From Dysidea avara (taxonomy: Eukaryota > Porifera > Demospongiae > Dictyoceratida > Dysideidae), in the NCBI RefSeq assembly GCF_963678975.1, contig NC_089285.1, positions 12,215,725 to 12,279,724 on the forward strand: DNA of 64,000 bases. The letters are read 5' to 3'. Below are positions 24,049-33,827 of this stretch, in pieces. Under the pieces are notes generated by a model, which had not been told where the DNA came from, ran no database searches, and saw nothing but the letters and a program-made list of their open reading frames with translations. Both the position numbers and the translations under genes were made by a program. Position 1 is the stretch's first letter. The number at the start of each line of letters is the position of its first letter.

Positions 24049-27000
24049 TTATGTTTCTTTGTATGCATCCTTCATTACCCACGCGTCAACAGTAAATATT
24101 GCTGAAGTATTCTCAGTAAAAAGGACAACGCTATTGGAGCTGGCTAGGGTAGGGTAGACTCGGGATGTGATCACTGCTTCACCCTTGTTAACAAACACCT
24201 CCACTGCACTCTTGTCTACCATTATCTCCAGAGTGACTAACTGGTCATGGCTATTCACTTGAGCAGTATAAGACGACTTTGTTACATTAGTGGCAGGTAG
24301 TAAACTTGAATTAGTTGTTGAAACTTCCAGTTGTAACTAATTGAGTTAGCACATATCACACACTGGGTAATCTGGTCACTGATCTCACCTGAGTTGAAGT
24401 GGTTCCTGATGTGCAGTTCACACGTGGTACAGGAGATGAGTGGGCATTTTTTAGCCAACAACAAGTCTCATGAGATACACAAGTGAATGCAGAGTTGTTA
24501 CCATAGTCAGTCTACAAGTGTGGTGTGTACATGTAAAAGCAGTTACTGAGCGTGTATGATTTGTACAGAAACTTTAATTTAATTTGAAATTTTAGTACTA
24601 TTTAGCACATATATTATGTTTATAAATGATATACATGTTTTTGACAAATACCATAGGATAAAGGGATAAAATATAAGTATAATAATTATATGTTATTAGT
24701 GGCATACTCACCAGCAGTGGCTGAGGATCAGCAAACGTCCAAGCCACACAACCAGAGTCTGCACAACAAGCTTTCTGACATAATGCTGGATCATGTCCAT
24801 CCACCTTGAAACTGTGTACAGGATGTGTATCAAACATAACAGTATGATGTGTATAAAATGGCATGTTTGCAAAAATCCCATAGGTAATATTGTATATGTA
24901 ATGGATTTAGAGCAGGAGTAAACTCTTCCCACTCTAAATCCATTTTCAGTGGTTATGCACCAGGTAAGTGATACCAGATTTTATATATGTCAAAGCATCA
25001 CCGCAACTGCTCTATACAAGAAATAAAGCACACTGAAAGAGTAGGTGAGAGAGATAAATGTACTATATTTTATCTTGAGACCACTCTTTGAGTGCTACAT
25101 TTTGCATATAGCATGAGCAAACTGATGCTTTAACTAGTATAGAGAACCGCCTTCAACCTGAAGTAAACAACGTGTATGAAACCACTGAGTAGTCTTGAAA
25201 TCCATTACAATCACAAGCTGTTCTATAGCTACCTGACATAGAACTGCTGATACATATATGTTAATATTTTATACACGAATTATCTGTATAATAGTTAAAA
25301 ATAATTTGTCGTTTTAATTTTTGTTGATACAGCCAGCGATGAAAATTTTGACGACAAATTTTTCCTGATTTACGGTAGTACATTCACTGATATAGAATAG
25401 GACACTATTTACATACTTGGTATAATCTGCTCCTGGTATATTTGTACCAACTGACCATTGTCCAATATGATTACAATTGGTATCTGAATAAACAATATAG
25501 CTTCATTAAAGCATCTTACATTAAACCAATCTGCATGCAAGAGATTATATAACAAAACATGATTAATATATATACTTCTTCATGATAATCATGTAAGAGT
25601 ACCATACTAACTAGTACTAAACATACTTACCAGAATTTTGGATATTAATAGCAGTATATTCTTTCATATTGTCATCAGCTAAAACTAATATTCCCACCTT
25701 GCTGTTGGGAGAGAACTTTCCCATTATGGTCACTACCATGTGGAGCTAATATGAAACAATAACTCTACATGTAGCGATAATGAAATACTGCTGACTTGAT
25801 TTCCCATGCCCCCAAGTTTGTATGTTGCATTTTCTGGAAGAGGTATTTGATTAAAGTAGCCCAAGTGATCTCCATGTAGCAAACTTAGCTCCTGCGAACA
25901 CAACATGTAAATAAGTGACATTGCTTACATTAGACCTTAAGGCATGAATGAGTGTGACTCTATACCTGAGTACTGCCTAGCAGTACTGGTGAAAATTATT
26001 ACTATGCATTTCATCAATTACAACCCCCCAGGCCTTCCCTTCTCAAGTGAAAGTCTTGTACAGTACTAACCTCCACAGGGTTGAACAACAAGGTGTTATC
26101 ACGAGACAATGATATTACCCGTGGTACACTCTGCATACCTAAGGATATAAAATATACACTATCATTACAGCTATATAGTGAGCCTTTATTGTTGTGCTTG
26201 TACAAATGACTTTTGGATTCAGTACATGGTCTGAAAGTATCTCATAGATAATACCATACACTGTATTTTGCTAGCTTTACAAATTGCTTTTACCTTTTCT
26301 TGCAGCACTACTAATGCCATGCACTAATCAACCTGATTTAGTGTTCTGACTGTCCATGGTGGAAATGGTAGCACTAATTTCAAATTCTAAATCAATCTGG
26401 AAAACGTGCAATTGAACCATGAATCTACATATAGGTACAATTAACGAAGCTTTTGAAAAATGCAAAAGTTTATTTCACAATACTTTTATGTTGCATGTTA
26501 CTACATGCTATGGTTGTTATAAACTTTAGTTATATAGGAATTTACAATGTGTTTATGAGTTGTGATGAAGAGTGCTACAGTAACTACTAGCATGTACTAG
26601 TCACCATAGGACATCTACCATATTACCTGCCCAGCCATTTTTATGAATAGTATCATCAGATAGAGACTCTGATATCCAGCCATACACTATCCTCCTACCA
26701 TGTGGATCAAAGAAACTATTAGCAGCATAGAAGTGACCATAGTCAACCATTCCTTTTGAAACTGTTTGGAATTTGTAACCAGCTCCCTGAAAATGATGAT
26801 GATGACGGTAGGTTTTGCAATATCAGTCTCACCATTTTGCCAACAAACCATAGTGATTTCCCCAGGTTGGGAGATGAGTAGATATACACATAGAGTTGAT
26901 CAGTAATAGGAAACATGTCTACACACCTGTAGAAAACAAGATACTTGACAACATCTCACAGTATTTAAAGTATTATGGTTTAGTACCCAGAGCAGACCAA

Positions 27001-30000
27001 AGAGTTACATATGGGGGGAGGGGGGAGTGTGAAGGCAACTTTGGCAATTGAAGCTACACAATGGAATTTGAAACATATAACATACGTACATGGAGGTAAT
27101 TTTATATCTGCAATATAACTATATTGACAATTACATAGTGGATATTGTGCTGGTACTTGTTAACAAGTATGAATGGCTATTGTGCCGGCATAGTAGTATT
27201 CCCTGAGTATTCCCCGAGTATTCGACTTTAGGACATATGACCAGTAGTTTGCCTCAAGTCTTGTACGTTTAGGGCATATAACAAGTAGTATTAGCATTAG
27301 GGTTAGGGTCGGGTTCATCTTTGGTTTCTTCTTCACTTCAGTTGGACATTTATAACGTAGAAACTAATGCAGATCAGTAGCTGCAGCACTGGTGGTACAG
27401 TGGTTACAAGTATAGACCATGAATATGGATGCCAGGGTTCGAGCCCCAGCTAAGACAACATTTTTCCCCCACTTTCTTATGTTTTTTGTCGAAGTTTTTT
27501 TTAAATGCACGTAGCTTCCACTGCTGGCAAAATATTCAGTGAAACAGTGGGCTCTATAACCTGTCTCACAATTATTGAAGAAATATAAAGTGACTGACTG
27601 TTCTGTTAGATTATTAAACTGCTCAATTAAATATCTCGCTGTTGCAATTATTGTCCTTGGTCCATTTTCACCACCTATGTTAATACCCATCATATGTTTG
27701 CATTGAACTCACAGCAGCTAAAATAGTGAAACATCCCAATATCAGGACCAATAACCAAGTAGAAATGCAATATACAGATATATACATATTGTACACATAC
27801 TCTGCTCTAGGTCCAAGGGTACTGTTTCCAATCCATACAGTTGATACATACTCCCAGTTTATCAGGTTACTGCTGTTAAATAATAATGCCTGTGGAATGC
27901 TCCCTATCAGTGAAAATGAATGTGTAAATAATTTAAGCTAAGAAGTTTATACTAGGCTGTAAGCTAGTAACAGTACACTGTACAAGTCTTCAGCATGCTA
28001 TTATTATACTTCAAAGTTCAATATTGCAAGTGAGCTATAAAGATCATACCAGTTTTAGTTGGATCACCTTGAGCAGACCCAACCAGCACCATGTAATCAC
28101 CAGATGGCTCTTCCTATAGGTATAAAACAATAGTCATGCATACACATACTACATTGACTGTAAAGTGAAAAATCTTAATTTAATTTGTTGGAGGTAACAA
28201 TTATTGAAACATTTGCTGTAAAATGAGAGCAATCTCTACCTAGAACATACATGACTAGCATGACGTTTCTTTGAACCATCCAAGAAACATGAGTATACTG
28301 TGAACGTGTGCATGAAGTTGAGCATGGTGTGTTTACTCCCTTGGTGTTGTCATCCTCGGGTGGTATGGCTTGTGAGGCAATTGTTTTTTTATAAAAGGCT
28401 GGCTGAGCGTGTAAGTCAAAAGTGGGAGGAAAGTTATTCAGTAGTTATGGGTTGGCTACAATGTCAAATCTCTTTTGCTATGTTGAGATGTGCCATTATG
28501 TGCATTCGGAGCAGCTGCTCTTCAGCTGGACACCCAGTGATGGAAAATGATGCATCCCTGGCTGTTGCTGAAGGAGAGCTACAGCTTGACTATTGATTTT
28601 TTATTTCATTGCTTTATTTATTATGTAAAATATGGTCATATGTCTACTTGAAAAAAAATACACACATGACTAGCAGTTGAGAAATAGATTTTAAGTTGGG
28701 GAAATGCTAACCTGTCTGACTTACTTCTATGCAGTATTTACTAATATTACAAACAGTTGGCAGTAGGTACACTGAAGTGTGGTATATATACACTGATGTG
28801 AGGTATCTATACCTGCCATATGTGAGGATCACCAACATATGAAGCATTGATAGAGTTGGGGGTAGTGATTATTGGAGCAGGTGAGGAAGTGTTCCATGTC
28901 ATCAGATCCTTGTCCATACTAATGCTTAGACCAACCCCTTTAGACATGCCATATACGGCCACACCACTACAAATTAAATTAAGATTTACATGGTAATTTA
29001 CACACACAGGAATGTAATTTAGCTTCAATCAATGGTGCATATTAGAGTACCACAGTATGTCTAAACAACCAGTAGTCCTCCAGTCCTTTTTCCCCAGTGG
29101 TTAAAATAGCTGCAATTTAAGAAATTGTAGTAAATGTTGAGGTACAGTCTCCACACCTTTAGGTGGTACTGTTGGCTATATAGGCCCACATACTAAGTTA
29201 CTTGCTCTTCATTCAGGGATCTTCATCAGTATTGGCTGATATTAATTATTATTGAGACGATGTCTGAAACCACAGTAACAGCAGAAGATTCCCTAATACT
29301 ACATTTCCCCAGCCATTTTCGACCAACAACATTTCTGTGCAACAGTTCTGTGCAACAATGGAAAAAATTGAAGTGGTGAGGTGGAAAGTGATGCAAGTCG
29401 AAAAAAAAACAATGTCTAAGTTTGCCTAGTATAGATATTGTGAGGCAGATTAACCATGCCAATTGGAGGATACTATGATCAGTACAAGCAAAAATACCTT
29501 GAGCGCAAGTCTCATATCCTTTCTGATGCATTTACTTACACTGTTACTTCTTTGTAAACATTGCCGCAAATTAAACACACAATGGCTATGAACAAGTTAG
29601 TGCCATTTCATCAAGACCACACCCCTTACTTGCATTTTGATACTTTGTACAACTTCGTAATTTCTAGTATATACCATACCACTGATATAGTAATATAATT
29701 GTAACAGAGTTGTGGGTTGTATATAGTGTGTACTTGTATGCATGCATGCAGTGTTAGCTATTTGGGACATGTCAATAAGAATAATACAGGGTGCATAAAT
29801 GGTCTAGGATTCTAGCACTTGTGCTGTAACAGGGAACCCCAGTCCGTTACATTGGAGGTTTCACCTAGATAGAAACAGTACAGAAGTTGTTGTGACAACT
29901 AGGAGTTCAATCATTGGAGGAAGACATTTGCTGCCAATAACTTTTGAGGATAATCACTAAAGGCATCCAGAGAGCTCTCTGGGTGAAACTGAGAGCCTTG

Positions 30001-31260
30001 GAGTAAAATCCCCCCCGGCATAGAGACCAGACATGGGACCGAGACACATAAGAAGGCCAGTTGGGTCTCGTTAGATCACAGGAGAACCAGGAGCTGAGTG
30101 GAGAGGGAGGGAGGGAGGGAGGGAGGGAGGGAGGGAGGGAGGGAGGGTGGAGAGGGAGGGAGGGAGGGAGGGTGGAGAGGGAGGGAGGGAGGGTGGAGAG
30201 GGAGGGAGGGAGGGAGGGAGGGTGGAGAGGGAGGGAGGGAGGGAGGGAGGGTGGAGAGGGAGGGAGGGAGGGAGGGTGGAGAGGGAGGGAGGGAGGGAGG
30301 GAGGGAGGGAGGGAGGGAGGGAGGGAGGGGCAACTAGAGGACCAAGTCTTGTAATTTGTGTGGCCATGTAAGGAGACAACTGTGAAAGGATAGTAGGTGG
30401 ACTAGCATCTGGGAGGGATGTTGAGAGTGTGAGCAAGGACTGGAAGTGTTATCATTGGATAGATGTGCTGTGGTGAAGAATGTAGTGAACTTATAGAAGT
30501 AACAAGAGGAGCTTAGAAGAAGAGTGATGATGCATCTATGAAACAGTCAAGCTTGGAGGCCTAAGCTTTTGTAGGGAAAGAGTGATGTTACAGAGCTGTG
30601 GACTGGTTGTATAGTATTATAGTGTGTACTTGTGCAGGGTATTTGGGACATGTCAATAAGAATAATATAAGGAAGACCCACGTGGTCTAGGGTTCCAGCC
30701 CTTACACTGTAATGGTGCACCCTAGCCTTTTACATAATTATATTATCTATATGCATATACGATCCTTAAAGCTACAGGTGGCTGCCAAGATCAGTATAGC
30801 TATCTGCATACCTTCCATTGTAGTTTAGTTGAATAACTGAACCTGAAGATGATCCATCAGGTATACCAGGGGGAGGATTACGTGACCAGGAAGCCAAATC
30901 CTCACTGCTGTCATGACACCAGTGATCTGTGTAGGTTATATATGTTACCAGGTAAGTCTATTACAATGTTTGAATAATAGTTACCTTGTTGTCCAGGGGC
31001 CCATGGTGGGAGGGTTGAGTTCGGATTACATTGATAGAAGACATGATACAGACCTTTAGGATCTACATGAAGAACACTTATGTATTAATAGCTGGTAGAA
31101 ATGGGCGTGGCTGACCTCTCGAAAAAGCTGGGTGTGGATCATTAAGCCATCCTCGTTCAGGTGTAATGTGGAAACCTGGCTTCCAATTGAACTGAGCGCT
31201 ATTGCAAATTGTAGAATACATCAGGGTCAGCCAAATGCAGCATCCAAAACACTTATTCAT
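24049..31260 (-). CDS. Secreted GH32 beta-fructosidase with embedded PAN-like module (copy B)
   Basis: Fifteen exons join in frame (589 aa): 31260-31116, 31062-30985, 30926-30812, 28966-28813, 28113-28050, 27903-27801, 26926-26833, 26786-26627, 26138-26071, 25891-25796, 25745-25631, 25483-25417, 24811-24712, 24511-24389, 24336-24049. A signal peptide precedes WLNDPHP, the GH32 nucleophile motif. YVGDPHIW sits where the family has RDP. The acid/base motif ECVDMFP is made by joining exons 6 and 7. [18 protein letters not shown] is typical GH32. Residues from about 400 to 495 (exons 12-14) are a cysteine-rich PAN/apple-like module (DYTNFKVDGHD, CQKACC, CVAWTF, CCWLKN). The last exon is the C-terminal beta-sandwich ([13 protein letters not shown]). 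GH32 enzymes hydrolyse sucrose or fructans. It lies tail-to-tail with the CARD-Rab gene (about 170 bp apart). No damaging mutation was seen. Confidence 0.85.
27382..27460 (+). repeat. tRNA-derived SINE head (copy B)
   Basis: The same sequence as 148-225 with the GGTTCGAGCCCC B box, at the same place in intron 6 of GH32. It was carried by the duplication. Confidence 0.5.
28300..28596 (+). repeat. Non-LTR retroelement 3'-ORF remnant
   Basis: An uninterrupted version of the fragment at 1080-1498: [18 protein letters not shown] followed directly by [16 protein letters not shown]. It lies antisense in GH32-B intron 4, so reading frames here are not host exons. Confidence 0.5.
30097..30329 (+). 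repeat. (GGGA)n / GGTGGAGA minisatellite, about 230 bp
   Basis: GGGA units are interrupted at irregular intervals by GGTGGAGA, making one strand almost pure purine with many G-triplets. The duplicate locus in copy A (near 3160-3180) has only about three units. The long Gly/Glu/Arg and Pro/Ser/Leu reading frames here come from the repeat. It lies in GH32-B intron 3. Confidence 0.95.
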
Positions 31261-31415
31261 TTGAAAAGAATATCTATGAGTCCACTCAATGCACAGACTG
31301 ACTTAGTTTTAGCGCAGGCGCATCCGGCTTCAGGCGAGGCAATAGTCTGGGTAAGTGGAATTATAGGAAAGCGGAAACGGGAACGGGAACGGAAACGACC
31401 AGCAGATTCCACTTA

Positions 31416-31658
31416 CCGTGTTTTTCAGGTTTCTGGCGAAAATCAAAGCATTAACGTGATCAAACACGTGATCCGTGCTTCGAACTAGCAAGGCTTACAT
31501 AACTTGCAACATACTAGCAATACTTGAACGTGTACAATGATCGGCAAAAGGTACGAATATTCACTTTAATGCCTTGCAAGTTCGAGATGTTTGAATTACA
31601 GATCACGTGTTTGATCACGTTTATGCTTTGATTTTTGCAAGAAACCTGAAAAACACGG
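31416..31658 (+). mobile_element. 243-bp TIR element with TA duplication
   Basis: Inverted ends CCGTGTTTTTCAGGTTTC and GAAACCTGAAAAACACGG, with TA on both outer sides (31414-31415 and 31659-31660). Longer sub-terminal complementarity includes AACGTGATCAAACACGTGATC-like sequence. It is absent from the A and C copies of this promoter region, so it is a recent insertion upstream of GH32-B. Confidence 0.8.
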
Positions 31659-31672
31659 TACCCCAGTAGTCT

Positions 31673-32147
31673 GGCTGCTTCTAATGCGTCCTCATCACTG
31701 GCCTCCTGTTATCGGAGGCACGAGAACATTAAGAAACGTGCGTATGCTCAGAGAATTCGTGAGGAGGAGCATGCCTCTTTTACCCCCCTGGTAATGTCTG
31801 CCTCTGGTGGTCTGGCTCATGAGGCTTCTGTTTTTTATCAACGCTTGGCTCATCAACTTTCAAACAAGTGGGGCGATGATTACTCTGTTGTCATGGGGTG
31901 GTTAAGGTGCTGTCTATCTTTTTCTCTCTTGCGGTCCTCCATACAATGCATCCGCGGAGCCCGCTCATCCATCGGTCACTATGTTAAGACTCCCCCAATT
32001 GTGGAGCTGATTCGGGCAGAGTCTCAGTTTGCCGTGGACTAAGAAAGTCCCGGTTTGTCCACCACAGGCCATTTATGTGCTGGGGGTGGTAGGCAAGGGC
32101 AGTCCATCAAGCCCGGGTAAAAAAAAAAGAAGAAAAAAAAAAAAAAA
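31673..32147 (+). mobile_element. 5'-truncated non-LTR retroelement with poly-A tail
   Basis: It encodes the C-terminus of a retroelement protein (AYAQRIREEEHASFTPLV, FYQRLAHQLSNKWGDDYS, GWLRCCLSFSLLR, CIRGARSS, ending AESQFAVD and stop). An A-rich tail follows near 32120-32147. Flanking repeats AGTAGTCT (31665-31672) and AGTAGCCT (32148-32155) look like its target-site duplication. It inserted into the left edge of the palindromic MITE that is intact at 5137-5233. Confidence 0.65.
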
Positions 32148-32149
32148 AG

Positions 32150-32347
32150 TAGCCTCGTCCCCAGCCGCCCACGTGCTCGATCACGCGAAGACTTCGAGCG
32201 CGGGCAGTGTTGCCATGCTGTGAATAAAGTTCATAGATTTATGAACTTTTTGTCTTGTTTGTGAACCTGAAATAATCTATGAACTTTTTTATGAACCTGG
32301 AGTAATCTGTGAACTTTTTATGAACTTTTGGCAATTTTAGGTGGTAA

Positions 32348-32385
<38 letters not shown>

Positions 32386-32593
32386 TTTTTTTTTTTTGCT
32401 TTTCAGTGCCCTACTAACCCAGAGATCCACCTATTTATAATGTGTAGGCTAGTTTTCTGAAAGTGACTATGGATTTATGAACTTTTTATGAACAAATTTA
32501 TTTTTTCACATGAACATTTGGAGCAAATCATCTGGCAACACTGAGCGCGGGTCTTCGCGTGATCAAGCGCGTGGGCGGCTGGGGATGAGACTA
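32150..32593 (+). mobile_element. Palindromic MITE split by a nested hAT-like MITE
   Basis: The outer element is the same as 5137-5233 (TAGCCTCGTCCCCAGCC to GGCTGGGGATGAGACTA). Inside it, 32205-32543 is a 339-bp element with ends CAGTGTTGCCA and TGGCAACACTG, flanked by the 8-bp duplication AGCGCGGG (32197-32204 and 32544-32551). An 8-bp duplication is typical of hAT-type transposition. The inner element contains a long poly-T run. Confidence 0.85.
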
Positions 32594-32654
32594 GCGAGGC
32601 AGAGCATGCAGAGCTAGGTACCTCGCGTGGTACCGAAAACAGTGGAAGTAGAAA

Positions 32655-32712
32655 ATGTATTTTGTTTTGGCAGTCGATAGCGCTATCGGTTCCACGCAGT
32701 TGAGATGCTTTA
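32655..32712 (+). pseudogene. GK5 kinase 5' end remnant (right)
   Basis: Codons for YFVLAVD, a 6-bp AGCGCT insertion, then GSTQLRCF; the rest of the kinase is absent. It is divergent from GH32-B as the intact kinase is from GH32-C. Together with 5295-5350 it marks the right breakpoint of the duplicated unit, inside the kinase exon. Confidence 0.85.
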
Positions 32713-32734
32713 CATTATTCATAGTAGTCTATAA

Positions 32735-32835
32735 GTTAGTCTCGCGCAGCCAGACCACTATTTCTCCCAACGGCGCTTATCGATTAGAGATTATAAGCGC
32801 CTTGGGGAGAAATAGTGGTCTGGCTGCGCGAGACT
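32735..32835 (+). mobile_element. About 100-bp palindromic MITE
   Basis: A foldback with ends TAGTCTCGCGCAGCCAGACC and GGTCTGGCTGCGCGAGACTA and about 40-bp arms. It is flanked by imperfect copies of TATAAGT and sits exactly in the duplication join between the kinase remnant and the Rab-intron sequence. The matching join at 5350 lacks it. Confidence 0.8.
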
Positions 32836-33402
32836 AAGTATAAGTCAAGGCAGTCTGATGGCACTATTCTTTTCTATGCTGTCAGTGCATAGATATACTA
32901 ACCCCAGGTAGTATATCTATGGTCAGTGGTATTCGTGATTCACCAGTCATTGTTACAAAAATAGTAAACAAACAAGTATAAGGGAAATTTTATATTAGAG
33001 AAGGGAACCCACTGAACTAGAAATAAAAAGCAAGAAAACAATGACTGAAGTTGTCCACTATAGATGCATGTGTAGATGACCAAATTACTTATACTTGTCT
33101 TAATTAGGGTGATAGCTATAGATCACTTGAAAAGTTAATCAATCAATGAATTTTTTATGATCAATTGAACTATTCAAAATATTCGTGGTCGGCATAGCTA
33201 AATCAGAAACCGCATGGTGACGGTCAAAAAATTGTATGGGTGATGAGCACCACAGTTACTACAAACACTAAAGTCCAAGAGGTGACCCTAACTTTCTTGT
33301 TGAGTTGACATGGAATGACTCTTCTAGTATTATTATTAACACTTTACAGTGACCAGCACTGAATTATATGTTTAATACATATGTTTTTATTCATCATTGT
33401 AG

Positions 33403-33672
33403 AGTGACTTAGTACCTTCTGAAAATGCAAGTATGAAGGTGAAGGCAAGACAAAGAGCTTTCGATTTTGGAATGAAAGACTTCATAGTGGTGTCTACAGT
33501 GAATGAGTTTGGTAAGACCGTCTCAGACTAAAACATGTCAGTCCTTTAAAGTTGTAAATTTTTGAAACTGCTATAGGTTTTAGACCATATTATTAAAGAA
33601 CAGGAAGATGGTGTTATACATGTAGAATTGAAAGACACCAATCAACAATCTGGCTGCCGATATCGATGCTAG
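33403..33672 (+). pseudogene. Rab-GTPase last two exons, degenerate copy (right)
   Basis: A copy of CARD-Rab exons 9-10. The frame SDLVPSENASMKVKARQRAF is open. The codons after IVVSTV are then lost by the same deletion seen at 5986-6254. The upstream exons and P-loop are not present, so it is a non-functional tail carried by the GH32 duplication. Confidence 0.85.
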
Positions 33673-33827
33673 AAATTTAGATTTTGTTGTAACGTTATCT
33701 ATACAGTAACCATCCCAAATGGTATATACCACTAAAAGTTGACATTTTCAAACAAAATAAAAATGTGTGAAAGTGTGTGCACAAGTGCATGCAACATATT
33801 GTTCGGAACACATATAATAAAAATCAA

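Noticed and set aside
27801-27903. Loss of the GH32 acid/base residue (reading EYV instead of EC)
   Set aside because: Came from choosing the wrong donor; the consensus GTATGT donor two bases earlier restores Glu in both B and C.
29226-29531. [10 protein letters not shown] segment as an additional GH32 exon, seen also at 2320-2559 and near 37930
   Set aside because: Exons 3 and 4 already join in phase (AG + T) and give a normal GH32 sequence; including this segment breaks the frame.
30061-30436. Gly/Glu/Arg-rich and Pro/Ser/Leu-rich reading frames
   Set aside because: Pure products of the GGGA minisatellite on the two strands.
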